This document shows positions 1-12,041 of a DNA stretch of 64,000 nt, in pieces. Origin of the DNA: Gamsiella multidivaricata (Eukaryota; Mortierellomycota; Mortierellomycetes; Mortierellales; Mortierellaceae); contig NW_026251794.1 of NCBI RefSeq assembly GCF_025024155.1, positions 62,001 through 126,000 of the forward strand. The letters run 5' to 3'. Made by a program: the position numbers and the translations under genes. The notes under the pieces are model-generated. The model was not told the origin of the DNA. It saw only the letters and a list, made by a program, of their open reading frames with translations, and did no database searches. Positions within the stretch are counted from its first letter, which is position 1. The number at the start of each line of letters is the position of its first letter.

Positions 1-477
1 ACAGATACCACCAGACTCCCTCGTCCTGGCGAGCAAGATGGAATCGCCTACCACTTTATCTCTCCCTCGACCATGTCTGAGCTGATCTCTCAACAAGACC
101 CACGCTTCTTTCTCGAACACGCCGTCTTCTCTGGCAACCATTATGGCACCAGCAAAAAAGCTGTCCAGGACGTGATCAATAGCGGAAAAATCTGTATCCT
201 CGACATTGATCTACAGGGTGTCCGAAGCGTTCGAGAGTCGGGTTTGGACGCGAGATATGTGTTTGTTCGGCCAAGGGGTTTGGAAGTTCTGGAGAGGAGA
301 CTGAGGGGGAGGGGGACCGAGACAGAAGAGGCGATCAGGAAGAGGCTGGAGATTGCGAGGGCAGAATGGACCGAGGGGTTAGAGGGAGGGATGTTTGATT
401 GCGTGGTTGTGAATGGTGAACTCGAGGAGGCGTACAGGGATCTGAGGGATTATATCTTCTCGCCAAGGCGGTCATAG
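1..477 (+). CDS. GUK1: Guanylate kinase (5'-truncated by window edge)
   Basis: Phosphorylates GMP to GDP with ATP, a cytosolic step of purine nucleotide synthesis. The frame is open from base 1. It carries the guanylate-kinase signatures TTR-PRPGE-DG-YHF (first 25 residues), the GMP-binding segment FSGNHYGTS, and ILDIDLQGVRSVRE, followed by the helical C-terminal half and a TAG stop at 475-477. About 158 residues are present; full-length enzymes have about 190-200, so the P-loop and the first 30-40 residues lie to the left, in an upstream exon or outside the window. The Met codon at 73 is internal, not the start. Family assignment is firm because motif order and spacing match; the missing N-terminus is only an edge effect. 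Confidence 0.93.
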   Translation, partial: TDTTRLPRPGEQDGIAYHFISPSTMSELISQQDPRFFLEHAVFSGNHYGTSKKAVQDVINSGKICILDIDLQGVRSVRESGLDARYVFVRPRGLEVLERRLRGRGTETEEAIRKRLEIARAEWTEGLEGGMFDCVVVNGELEEAYRDLRDYIFSPRRS

Positions 478-661
478 CTGTGAAAGTACCATGCTCCAAT
501 GGTTCCTGAGAAATAAAATCAACGTTGGCGCTGCGGCGGTGACTGTCCTGTGCTCTTTTTTTTGACGTACATGTACCTTTTACTATTTATGCGCTGTTGT
601 CCTGGCTCTGCTCCACTCTTCTTCCCACACACACTCACTCTTCTTCACCTTGTCTTCATCG

Positions 662-2150
662 ATGTCAGCACCCACGACCCACCGACTCATCAAGGAGAAT
701 CAGATGTCTGGCATTGCCATTCAGGATTGGTCTGTGCTCTCCTACAAGACCTCGATTCTCAACTCTCAGGAAATCGACGTGTACGTCCTTGCTTTTTTTA
801 TTTTATTTTATATCGCACTCCCCGCTACTCTTTTGCAAGCAAGGCCTTTGTCCAAACCCACAACAAAGAAATAAAGGAAAAAACAGCAAACAACAACTAA
901 CACTGGGTACATAACCGAATGAAATAAACTACAGGGCGACGGCAGATCTGGGTATTCCAATCCCAGAGATGATCTTTGGAAACAACTATCTTTCAGTCGA
1001 GCACAAGTCTGGCTTCAAACTCGAGTTCAAGGCCCTACCTGCGCTGGCTATGGTCGATCAATCCACAAAGACCAGCGAACTCATCAAAGTCTCCTACGCA
1101 CGCGAGTGGTTCGATAAGCGCAGGTACATACAAAAAACAACAACAACAAAAACGCAGGGGTTCTTAAGCACCAACGCAAATGAAACCCACTACTTTTTAT
1201 TTATTGCGAGCCAAAGTTGCGAAACCCCCCCCCCCCCCCCCCGTTTCTGACTAAAAGATTCTTTATTACTGTTCTCCACGCACGCGTGAACTGATCGACT
1301 TGTGTTTTCGATTTAGCATGGCGAACCAAGAACATATTACGGACGTGGTCAAGCCGTACGATTGGACATATTCGACCAAGTATGCGGGTACGAACCTGAG
1401 TAGTCCAGAGCACCCACAAATGCAATTCGTCGAGACGAAGGATAAGAGCGAGTGTATCGATATCGAACAGCTCAAACGACCAGATCCAATTCTGTTTTAT
1501 GATGAAAACATCCTTTTTGAGGACGAGCTCGCCGATAACGGAACCGCCGTCTTGACCACCAAAGTGGTAAGTTTTTTTTTTTAACTTTTTATTTTCCTCC
1601 CAGTTCTACGTTTTTTTCTTTGGTCAAAGCTGGTCTTGATTATTTTTGCCTAAAAGTGTTTGTTCTCGTTTTGTTGACTCCTTTCCTTTCCTTTCTTCTT
1701 CTTTGTTATATTAGCGAGTGATGCCATCGTGTTTCCTGATTCTGTTACGCTTCTTCTTACGCGTTGACGACGTGCTCTTCCGGATTCACGATACCAGGAT
1801 CTACCACCGTTTCGGAATCAACACTGTCATCCGAGAATGCTCCACCCGAGAATCTTCTTACCGGGATACTCGCGCCGTACGTTTACTTCATATCTCCTTC
1901 TGCTCTCTCTCACTTCATATTTGTCATTGGATAAGGATAAGAATAAGGAAACTGACTCTTTACCATTTGGATTCGACGACTGACATGTCCATTGACATAC
2001 ATGCTCTTATGTTATTGATGATGGCGCATATAGAAAATTCCAAGGTCGAAGGGCGAAGATTTATCACTGCTATTGGATTCGAATTGGGTCTCATCCCAGC
2101 TTCCAGAGCTGTCTTCACGGGTCGAAGTAGCACAGTTGGAGCTAGAATAA
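662..2150 (+). CDS. TIP41: TIP41-like protein, TOR/PP2A pathway regulator
   Basis: TIP41/TIPRL proteins bind PP2A-type phosphatase catalytic subunits and act in TOR nutrient signalling; this is family knowledge. Five exons join in phase: 662-780, 935-1123, 1317-1566, 1715-1876 and 2034-2150, all with GT-AG borders. Family hallmarks are visible in order: IPIPEMIFGNNYLSVEH, VSYAREWFDKR, VVKPYDWTYSTKYAG, RPDPILFYDENILFEDEL, RVMPSCFLILLRFFLRVDD and STRESSYRD. The start is the first ATG of the open frame at 662, placing a short Ser/Thr tail before the conserved core. The predicted protein is about 278 residues, normal for the family. It is convergent with CDC123; the two stops are only about 165 bp apart. 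Intron 2 contains an 18-base C run. Confidence 0.95.
1225..1242. repeat. C18 homopolymer in TIP41 intron 2
   Basis: Eighteen consecutive C residues lie inside the second TIP41 intron. They are flanked immediately by GAAAC on the left and GTTTC on the right, an inverted pentamer that would close the run as a loop. Confidence 0.9.
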
Positions 2151-2315
2151 AGAAAACAAACATCACGCATTTGGAACAGACACAATTCGTTCAGAAATGC
2201 ATTGTTCTGCCATATGTACATACCTCTTTATTATTGTAATTTGCAAGTAAAAAACAGAACAAAAAAAAAACAGCAACTTTTTTTTTTTTTTTTGCAAAGT
2301 TGAGATTGACGCTGT

Positions 2316-4073
2316 TCATTTGGAAGCAGCAGCCTGGACTTTCTTATAAAAGGCCTCTGCAAAGTCCGCAACGGTCTGCCCGTTAGAGAGATCGGTCACG
2401 TCAGCGGGATAGCGATTAAAGGCAAAGGGCTGGCGCATATGTTGGCTTGCTTGTTCCGAAGGAAGTAATCTCAAAGACATCCGTTCCTGGGCCAAAAGAA
2501 GTTCTTCCCATTCAAAGAGCAGAGGGTCCGTCTTTTGAGCAAAGGGGTTGAAGTCGATCACGTAGATGCGTTCACGGTTCCGGGTGATGTATACGTCGAA
2601 CGTGTCTTTGTTTGCAGAGCAAATTGCAGGATAGAAAGACGACGTTTTAGGTTAATGGCCGCCATATAGAGAAATGAAAGGAAACAATGGCAGAAAGACT
2701 TACAGTCGGGATCTGGAAAATTGCTGCTGATTTTCTGTTCGAAAAAGTTGATAATCTTTTGCTCAATTTCATCCTGGATGCCCTTCAAGAACTCGTAGTA
2801 TGTCATATCTCTCTGCGAAATACCTAATTACATACAATCGTAAAGAGCAAAAGACCATGGATATCAGGCCTCCTCTTTTCTCACCGTACAAGTTTGCTCC
2901 GCAATATATATATATAAAGGCTTCGAAGTACCCACGCACTTACCAATCAACTTATTATCCCTGACAAAGCACCGAAACTCCATCGAGGGTGCCAAATCAA
3001 ACCACTTTCTCAGCACCAACTCCACCGTCTCCGGCCTCTTCCTCACCCCTCCCCCACCGCCGACATTTTCTCCATCCTTGGTAAGGGCCTTATCCGAACA
3101 ATCCTCGTACGCATGCGCAAGATCATGCGCAACAAAGTCGGACGATTTGAGGAGAAGAAAGATATCCTGGGGTGTGTGGCATTTGAGCGTATTGGTCGTC
3201 GCGATCCAGGAGGCATCTCTGGGAGAGGACCAATTGAGTTTCGGAAAGACCTCACCGCCGAGATCAGAGATGGAGTTACAGATCTGCCGTTCCAAGCCGG
3301 GAAAGTGAGGCATTTGTGCCTGTCATGGATAGTGATAATGGTAATAAAAATAAAAAACAAGAGAATAGGAGGTGAGAAAAAAGGAGGATGGAGGATGGAT
3401 AAGAAGAGGAGGGATGAAATGTGTCGAGACGGCAGATGATATGTTATTCTCTGTAGCCATCCATAGTGCTGCACAGTGTCTATCTATAGTGCTGCATAGT
3501 GTCAATCCATGAGAGTTGAGAAACGGGCAAAGGAACTGTATATATTACCTCTTCACCCGCACCGTCGTCCCCATCATCATCATCGTTGCTGTCGCTATCA
3601 TGTTCCTGCGCCTGGCGGAACGTTTCCTCCTGAAGCTTCTTGAACCGATCCATATCACTGATCCCGTTTCCTTCATATTCATCTTCACTTTCACTGTCGC
3701 TCAACGCCATCGTAATCCCGCTAAATTTGCAGTACGAAACAAAAAGCAGATCAGATCAGACAAAGAACTCGCAAGAAAAACAAACATAGAAGCATCGAAC
3801 AGTTTAGCATGAAAACATAAAACCCTACGTCTGTCCAGGAATAAAGACCCCGTCCGCATTGAGATATTCGATAAAATCCTCTGGCAAGGGTATGATCTTG
3901 GATTTGATCGTGATGCCGCGAAACGACGGATACCAGGATGAAAAAGCGCAGTTCTCGAGTCGTTGATGTGTCAACAGTGGGAACACAAGCGGCGTTGTTG
4001 TCGTACCAGCAGTATCTCCTTGCGACTGTTGCTCCTGCTGGACGAGTTCATCCTCGGGTCTGTAAATACTCAT
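2316..4073 (-). CDS. CDC123: CDC123 / D123 family eIF2 assembly factor
   Basis: CDC123 is an ATP-grasp-like protein that promotes assembly of translation initiation factor eIF2 (family knowledge). Five minus-strand exons join in phase: 4073-3829, 3720-3549, 3319-2944, 2823-2704 and 2605-2316, coding for 400 residues. Visible signatures are [39 protein letters not shown], an acidic Asp/Glu-rich loop, [33 protein letters not shown], and [18 protein letters not shown] near the C-terminus. I chose the ATG at 4073 because yeast and animal homologues have only a short leader before the Cys-x-Phe-Ser-x-Trp motif. The frame stays open upstream to another ATG at 4223, which would add 50 unconserved residues. 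It lies in tandem downstream of the SET3 gene. Confidence 0.94.
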
Positions 4074-4625
4074 GGCGGTCGGTGATGGCAACGAAGTGAT
4101 GCACAAACCCTTCACTCGGTTGTTTGGAGCAAAAAAGATTTTCATGTCACAAGAAATCATTTGCCACCAATTTTCAGCATGTAGCGCAAACAGCTTGGTA
4201 TGGTATGGTCCCAAAGAGGACATGTTTTATTTTCTTTATACAAAGTCTTCATCCTCCTTTTCATTGCCGACAAAGGGACATGGACTGCGACAGCTGCATG
4301 TACTTCTTCATCGACATCTCCATCGTAAATGGTAGATTGTAGCCCTTGAGCACATATGACCATCAAATATAGAAGATAAAAAATATAAAGGAAAAAGAAA
4401 AAGAAAAAGAAAACCAATTGATGGATGAGAGCGACAGACAGAGAGGATTGGATATGTTACAAGTTATCATGTTACAAAGGGGTAAAGAAAAGAGACAGAG
4501 TGATAAAGTAAAGAAAGGCAACAAATAACTTGTGAGCTAGGATAGGGGGTTGATATAAACGGGCGAAGCATTAAAGCATGAAAACACGAGAAAAAAAGGG
4601 ATATGGATACAGTTTTGTTGAAAGG
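4074..4625. other. Intergenic: CDC123 promoter / SET3 3' flank
   Basis: 552 bp between the CDC123 start and the SET3 stop, both on the minus strand. It holds the possible in-frame CDC123 extension (4074-4223) and an A/AG-rich stretch (4390-4420) that on the minus strand is a pyrimidine-rich leader. No other gene is seen. Confidence 0.5.
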
Positions 4626-7600
4626 CTAGAACGACACTGGCGCATTGTCCGACGATCCTTCTTTTTTGCCGTGGTTAATGTTGCTGTTTACGGCTGGACC
4701 ACTGTTGCTGTAATCGTCGCGTCCCTGACCGCCGTAATAGTCGCCCGGTCGTCGACCATACCCTCCTCCTCCAAGACCTCCTGATCCTCCAGGTCCATTC
4801 GGTCCTCGACTCGGCCCATAGAACCCACCATTGTTGCCAGATGATCCAAGACCACTACTACCTCCAGGCGCGCCAGGCCCAAAATAGTCCCCGCGTCGGT
4901 CGAATCGATCACGACGCTCACGTTCTCGGTCTCTTTCAAGGTCCCGCTCGCGATCTCGGTCCCTGTCGCGATCTCTGTCTCGTGGGGGAGGAGGAGGGAG
5001 ACCGCCACGTGGGCCACGGTAGCCTCCGTAGCCTGGAGATTCCACGCCACCGTTCCCTCCATAGCTCCACTCGTCTCCATTCATGGATCGATGTCGTGCA
5101 CGCTCTTCTGCTTTGTAGTATTCGCGCGGGCCCGAGGGTGGCGATGGTCCTGTTGGAGAAGAAAGATGTCCAGGACGCTTAAATGATGACGAGTCCTCGT
5201 TATATCCGTAGTGACTGTTTGTACTGGAGTATCCACCATCGAATGGCGAAGACGGCATGCCCCCCGAAGTCAAAGAATGTTGCTTCTCTCTTGTAGGCGA
5301 GTTTAGTGATCCTGTAGGTGGCCGTTCAAGTCTGTCCGAGGGAGACCCAAAATATCGGGGAGACGATAGACGTGTGTCCCCCGACCTCGAGTCCAAACCT
5401 CGATGATCAGCACGGTAATTTCCACCCGTCGTCATGGACGCGGGCGCCGATGGGGGCGAGTGACCCCGTTGACTTCTGGGAGTTCTCCATCCTGCGGACC
5501 CTTGGCTCGTTGGCGGCGATGTTCCAAGCTTGGCTGCTGGACTCTTAAGATCAGAATTGACGGCCTGGGTCTCTTTCGGGCTCGTATTATTGAACTGAGG
5601 CCGCTGAGTAACAGGCGTTTTTCCCGGAGATTTCATCGCTGCAGAAGATCCTCCAATGGTTTGAAGCTGTGCATCGGATGGCGATGAGTTACGTGGTGGT
5701 GAGGAAGTCAAGTTCAACTTTGAGAATGGTGTTGGTCCCGCGGAAAGAGAAATAGGACTGAAGGGCTGAACTGGAAAGTAGTCGGCCGAGGACTGCGAGG
5801 CATCTTGGGCACGGGACGACAGCCCAATCAATGGTGTTGGCAAACTGGTGCCGACCTGGAAATAATCCCCTCTTGAAGTTGATTCCTGCTCCACAATCGC
5901 CTTTGACTGAGCCTGCGGCTCTTCGCTCATTTCCACATCCGCATTAACGTCCACAGATTCGGTTTGCAAATTACTCGACGTCTTCTTCGCAGCACTGCCG
6001 ACGACATCCTCGCCTGTGCCGGTGTTCCTGTCCTCGCTCTTCGATGTCTTTGGCGCTTCGAAACTAGGTGTGCCTGCAACACGCTGTGAAGCCTCCTGGC
6101 GTTTTTTCTGGTACTCTTGAAGGGACAACTTGACCTTGGGAATGGTCAACGCGGCCCCCATCGTCGTCTCGGATGGTTCGCCGACACGCATGGCAGCCAC
6201 GTCCAAGGTTTGGGACACTGATATCGGAGTGTCTTGGATCAGACATGGCTCACTCATCTCGACATCTACAATGTCTGCTGTCTTAGATGCAGAAGAGATA
6301 TCCATTGCTGTTGCGGCAGGTGCTACTTCACTTAGATCCTCAGACGGGGCAGGGGAGTTAGAGGCTAGTCGCTTTGCATGATAGGTCTCCAGGCTGAGCT
6401 TTTGAGGCGTCCGCGGTCTGTCCACAGGCTTGGGTCCAGCTACGGCCACAGGTGTTTCCTGAGCAACTGCAACTGATGTGATGATAATTGGCTGCTGAAT
6501 GGGCGTCGGTCGAGATACAGATTTGGTCTCAGCTCTTGGTTCGTGGAAATTCTCCTGTTGGTGGTTAGTTGCTGTCGAACTCGTCTCCGGCTTGACATCA
6601 TCGCGAAAAAGATTGAGAACATCTCCCTCGATCATGGAGGGCTGCTTGTATTCCAAGGGCGGGCTGGTTTTGGAAGAGATCGTGCAGGCAGACTGCTCCT
6701 TAGATCCACTGCCGGATTCTGTTCCAGGCAAAGGCACCGTAGACGTGAAAGTATCGATCGCATCCATGGGTTGGTTCAAATCGATAGTAGGCTCATCCTC
6801 CTCCAGCTTAAGATCAAAAACTTCCTCAGCCTTCTTTCTCATCTCCTCAGCCTTTTCGCGTGCTTCCTCCTCTGCCAGCGCCCTCTGCTTCAAGTATATC
6901 ATTTTCCAGATCTTTTTACAGGGAAGCACAGAGGGCTTCAACGAAGATGTTGGGAGAGTTTCCTTTGGAAGATTCTTTTCGCGCAATATCCGCCGACCAT
7001 TCTTGTGGTTCGTCTCCTCCTCCTCATCGCTGGTGTTCCCGACAATGCTCACGAAACCGCCCTCCACGGAGCTCGCGCCTGATAGGTTCTGCACTTCTTC
7101 GAGAGTGTCTAATGGTTGTGTAGTCGAGTGTCCTTCCGAAACAGGGTCTGCATTGCTGTGCTCAGCCATGCGCTTGCCGCGCGATGCTGCTGCATAGGGC
7201 TGCTTTTTCCCGGGCTGAATATGTACTTTCTTCGAGAGCTTGCTGGAGGAGTCTTTCATGTCAGAATCTGATGCTGCCGAAGACTGGGAAAATGTATCAG
7301 CTTCCATCTGCTCGCGGTCTCGTTTGCCTAATTGAAAGAGATTAAGAAAGCAACGAAATTTGGTTAGCAGGCTGTTGCAAAGTCGCTCGTACATATTTTG
7401 ACATTCATCGAGTCTTCCTTACCTTGCGACTGAATCGTTTGAACCCTCTTGTTGTTAATGGGTGCTGTTCGATCCAGGGAGAAGGGGTCCTTGCGCAAGG
7501 CCGCATTGTTCGAGTCGGAATCGATGCCACTGTCGCCGATCGAGATATCGTCGTCCTCTATGTTGCTGGTCTTTTTCCGAGGCGACTCTGCTCTTTGGCC

Positions 7601-9925
7601 AGCGTCTGCTGGCCGACTTTTGTCGCGTGGACGAGTCTTGGGTGAGGTGATCCCTGCTCGTTTCTGCTGCGAGGCGGTCGAGTCCTTTGCGCTAGGTTCC
7701 GTAGACTTTTGCTTTGCGTTGCCTGTTGACGATGCGTCTCGGTCCTCCATCTTCTTGATTAGCATCAGTGCCTGCTTCATTTCTCGCGGTGACATTTCCT
7801 GACTGGCAGTGGTAGAGCGTTTGGACGGCGAAACCTGTCTCTCTGTATTGGTCAGCTTCCGCCGCCGATGATCGTCTGATTCTGAATCCGAGTCCATGTC
7901 CTGCTCGACTCGAATAGGTCGCTGCTGCGGATGGCCTTCATGCTTCGACTTCTTAGATGAATTTTCAAGCTTGAATGCTTTGGGCGACTTGCGTCGCGGA
8001 CTGTTCTCAGCGACAGAGAGCTCCTCGTCGCTCGTGTCCTGATCCGCAGATCGCTTCCCTTCAGACCGTTCCCGCTGGCTCCCATATCGTTGCCGCAAGC
8101 TGTCAGCGGTTGCCTTTTTGGGTCGACTCCCTTTTGTCATAGCAGTCGAGTCATGATCGCGCGTACCCGATTCTGACACGCCATCCTTGAGCATTTGATG
8201 AAGGACGCATGTTTCTTTGTTTTCACAAGCACAATCCGTTTGAGCAAGCAGCGTTGATGCAACTAAATGCTTTGCCTTGCGGACCTCCTTCAAACTCCTC
8301 CTTGCGGCGCTATCTTTGGGCTTTTCTGTCGAGATCTTGATGGACTGGAGTGCGAGATGATCCTTGTTCCAGTTCCAATCAAGCATAATTTCCTGACCCT
8401 TGCCGATTGGGACTTTGGCAAACAGCCCCAGATGGACCGTCTGGTCCTGGACGCCCGGGACAACGATGCTCTTTACTTCTGTATTTGGGAAACACGACCT
8501 CCGGACGAAACGAGCATCGTTACCACTCCTTCTTGCGTCAACGACCAAGTTCAAGTGTGGGTGGAAGAGAACGAAGGGCTTAGGGGTCGCCAAGATGGAA
8601 TACTGATTAATCGGGTCCGCCTTGTAAGCCGACTTGAGGGAAACCTCGCCCTTGAACTCCATCATGAATCGTCCTGCGCCAATGTTGCTCTCTGCAAAGA
8701 GTCCATACTGCGGCGCCGGCGAGTGGGATGACTTTGAAGGCAAGATGTGCTTGACGACCGTCTTCATGAGTGGTCTTGCCAACGACTCTCGTTCCATTGA
8801 TACCACATTGGACGGGTCGGTAGGTGGGGCTGAAGATGTTGAACATGGTTGTGAACCGAATGTGTTCGTACTAGACATCTCTGGACTTTCCGGTATTGAT
8901 GGTGTTGAAGAGCCAGCGGCAGCGGCAGCGGCAGCATTGGAGGCGACGAGCTCTTGCAGCTTGACTCCCGAGGTCAGTGAGAGGGACCGCTTTCTTGATT
9001 GTGCTTGACGAAATTGTGCAATCACCTGCCGAAAGAGATCCTGTGCAGCCTTTGACGTGACTATATTAGTCTCAATAGGCGAGAACTCGAATTGGTATGC
9101 ATCCAGAGCATCTTCTTGGCCGTCGCTTTCCATGTCGAAGTCGTCGTCTTCGTTTGTGACTGAGGACATCCTGGAACCATTCGCTTGCCCGGTTGACTTG
9201 TGTTTGCTGGAAGACTGGTGATGTGAAGAGGATGTTGAGGTGCTGGTGTTTTGCGATTGTGGGTACTGCGGCGCCTGCTTGTTGCCACTGGAGCTTTTGC
9301 TCTTTTTGCCATTGACGTCTACTACGCTAGACGAGTTCTTGCCTTGGTAACCGTTGGTCCCGCTGTTACCAGTCGTGCCTTGAAGTGCGCCGATTTCCTT
9401 TGTGGTCGAGGACGAAGGGCCGGAGATGACACTTTGCTCAGCGATGCCGCTGCCTGCTGAGCCAAACTGCTTCCGGGGTCTCCCTACGTTTGGTTTTCTC
9501 CGTGAGGGGGACTTTTCTCGCTTACGCTCGGGAGTACCGATCCGCCTCCGCTGAATCTCATTAGCTCTCTTCCGATCTACAGGACGAGGACTGCAGAGTT
9601 CGCAGAGATACTTGTCTGGCACGTTGGACTGGAAGATTCCAACACAGACAGCATGTTGCCAGACAAAACAGCGCTCGCACTGGATGGTGAATCCGTCGTC
9701 ATCGGTATAGTTACAGATGCAACGGATAATACCTGCATCTTCATCGTCTTCCTCGTTTTCGCCTGATTCTTCATCCTCGTCCGCGATGTTGAGATTGCTG
9801 TGGCTGTTGCTGTGATTACTATTTGTACTGCTGCTGGCGTTGCTGTTCGCAAGGCGATTGATGGCCTTGTTGGCAAGGTTTGTGATGGATGGCGAGGGTG
9901 CCGTTGAGCTCAATTTGGCGGACAT
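4626..9925 (-). CDS. SET3: Set3/MLL5-type PHD-finger and SET-domain chromatin protein
   Basis: Set3-type proteins read methylated H3K4 with a PHD finger and scaffold histone deacetylase complexes; their SET domains are generally considered inactive as methyltransferases (family knowledge). Two exons (9925-7423 and 7327-4626) join in phase with a 95-bp intron to give 1734 residues. The C4HC3 PHD finger is complete: C69, C71, C83, C86, H91, C94, C108, C111. The SET domain follows at roughly residues 380-530 (YGLFAESNIGAGRFMMEFKG, then RFVRRSCFPNTEV, then GQEIMLDWNW). The rest is low-complexity and charged. Exon 2 contains a Lys/Glu-rich helix and repeated LSL-x-x-Y motifs (KLSLETY, KLSLQEY) as seen in Set3/MLL5 tails, then an RG/DR-rich, Gly-rich C-terminus. 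The catalytic state of the SET domain cannot be judged by eye. Confidence 0.9.
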
Positions 9926-11256
9926 TATGTTGTTGCTTGTGGTTTGGGTGGAGTTCCTTGCTGGGGAGACTGTGAGAAGTGGCTGTTTGAGTGGATGGTG
10001 CGATGGTGGGGCGATCGAGGTCCTCCTGAGATGGAGATCGTGGAAGTTGGACTGGAGGACTCCTTCTTTAATGTGCCTTTGATCGCGCGGGTTTCATGGT
10101 ACAGTCAAGTAGAGATCTGAGTTGAGATTGAACAAAATAAAATGTGGGCGTTAATAAGTTCTATTTGATCGCACTTTCAGGTAAGCAAGAGGCGAGGCTC
10201 CAGCAGGGTCGAGAGAAAGACAGTGGGGGCTGAATCCATCCAAGCAAGACACACAGGATAGTATGACGCACCTTTATGTTGCTGTAATGTTAGCTTTGGG
10301 CTTGAGAAGGGGGAGGGAGGAGATTGATGAGGAGTGAAGTCGAGGGCGATGAAGGGGTATGTGTATGAGAACGAAACTAGGAGGGGCAGAAGAAAAGAAA
10401 GAGAGAGAGAAAATAAGCGAAAAAGGGAAAAAGGGAAAACGTCAGCAGTCTGTCAGCGCAATGGTAAAGGAGAGGCTGAAGGAAGGGAGGGAAGAGGGAG
10501 GGAATGTAAGTGAGGAAGTGACTGAGAAAAAGAAAAAGAGAGAGAGGGAGAGAGTGAGAGTGAGTGAGAGCGAGAAAGAGAAAGAGAAAGAGGGAAGGGA
10601 ATGGGGGAGGAGAGAAGAGCCTTTGATGAGCAGATGAGAATCCCCTGTTGCTGTGACAAAAAGCGATTCAAACAATAGATTGCAGTAATGCATATAACGC
10701 AACATAATAGAAAGGACACAAGAACAGAAGACAGCCAGTGTCCCCTCCCTTCTTCCCTCCTTCCCTCCTTTCCTTTCAGATACGAATTCGAAATACGAAA
10801 TGCGAGTGAGAGTGGGAGTGAGAGTGAGAGTAAGAGTGAGAGCACCAAATATGAGAGCATTTTGCTGATGCTGAACATCAGCATCACTGTGGCTGAGAGG
10901 AGAAGAGATGGCGCAAAGGAAGGAATCGATGGATGCAACTGCATTCAAAAGACAGAAGAAGAAGAGGAGTAAGGAGTGAAGCAAGCAAGCAAGCGAAGCA
11001 AAGCATGTTTGTCTGTGTTAAAAAGATGAGCAACCAACAATACCAACAACACCAACAACAACAAAGAGGTCATGCGACTGATCCCATGGCAGCAGTGGTT
11101 GCAGACTAACGCAGCACCAGTGATTGGTTTTTATTGGAAAAAAGAAAGAAAAAAAAAATAAGCGAGATCTGTAGGTAATACTCACAAAAGCGAAGAAGAC
11201 GAATAGTTTAAACAACGACCGGCAGAAGGATGGAGTGAAGGAAAAGAATGAATGAA

Positions 11257-11329
11257 GGATGGATGGATGGATGGATGGATGGATGGATGGATGGATGGAT
11301 GGATGGATGGATGGACGGATGGATGGATG
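11257..11329. repeat. (GGAT)n tetranucleotide microsatellite
   Basis: About 18 copies of GGAT with one substitution (GGAC near 11314). It lies in the SET3/DnaJ intergenic region. Confidence 0.95.
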
Positions 11330-11456
11330 AAGGGAAATGGAAGGAAAATAAGGAATTGGGAGGGGAGGAGGAGCGAGTGCTGGGTTGAGTGACTAAAAAG
11401 GGAGGGAAAGAAAGGATGTGGAGGAAGAGACCGCCTTTTTTTGCTGTGGGCTGTGG

Positions 11457-11458
<2 letters not shown>

Positions 11459-11491
<33 letters not shown>
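11459..11491. repeat. (GA)n microsatellite
   Basis: An uninterrupted AG/GA dinucleotide array of about 16 copies in the SET3/DnaJ intergenic region. Confidence 0.95.
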
Positions 11492-11495
<4 letters not shown>

Positions 11496-11995
11496 AGGGG
11501 AACGGGCCCCACATGCAGCATGCAGCAGCGAGGACGAAAGAGAGAGAAGGGCGGCAAAGTGAAAATGCGGAAATGTGGGACAACGAGAGAGAAGGGGGGA
11601 GAAAGAGCTGAGAAATGCGTTCAAAGTTACGGCCAGGCATGTGACTGCGACGGCGATTTATTTTATTTATTTTTTTTCTTTTTCCCTCGCTCTCTTGGTC
11701 TACGGTGCACACTCCGCATGAAAGGGAAAAGGGAAAAGGGAAAAGGGAAGAGGAAAGGGAAAGAGTTTCCTGTTTGTGTTCGACTTTCTTTCTTTTTGAC
11801 TCACACCTCCTATCCTCTTTATTTCCCTTCCCTTCCCTTTTCTTCTCTTCCCTTCCCCCACTCCTTTTTGCCCTCCTCTTCCTTACTTCCTGCCACTTAC
11901 ATTCACTTGAGCACTCTGCTTCTTGCATCCTCTTCATCTCCCTTCCTTCTTTTTACACCAGACAAGTGGCAGCCTACAGGTGATAGGGACAGAGA

Positions 11996-12020
11996 CACTT
12001 CACTTCACTTCACTTCACTT
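11996..12020 (+). repeat. (CACTT)5 in DnaJ leader
   Basis: Five perfect copies of CACTT end 21 bp before the DnaJ ATG, so they probably lie in the 5' UTR. Confidence 0.85.
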
Positions 12021-12041
12021 CCCGGGAATATATCTTCAACC

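Larger units (their letters stand above)
9926..12041. other. Divergent intergenic region SET3 / DnaJ, simple-repeat rich
   Basis: 2.1 kb between two divergently transcribed genes. It is dominated by purine-rich tracts on the plus strand (10380-10640), GAGTGA-type repeats (10800-10850), a GGAT array, a GA array and CT-rich sequence before the DnaJ start. Open frames here encode only simple-sequence peptides, so I see no gene; it should contain both promoters and 5' UTRs. Confidence 0.6.

Noticed and set aside
4074..4223. 50-residue N-terminal extension of CDC123
   Set aside because: In frame but not like homologues, which start close to the Cys-x-Phe-Ser-x-Trp motif; kept only as a possibility.
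10359..10984. Overlapping frames on both strands rich in Lys/Glu/Arg or Ser/Leu
   Set aside because: Purine-rich simple sequence; both strands open for the same compositional reason.
11182..11937. Minus-strand frame of about 250 codons with Ile-His-Pro-Ser repeats
   Set aside because: Produced by the GGAT and GA arrays; no homology-like blocks or coherent start.
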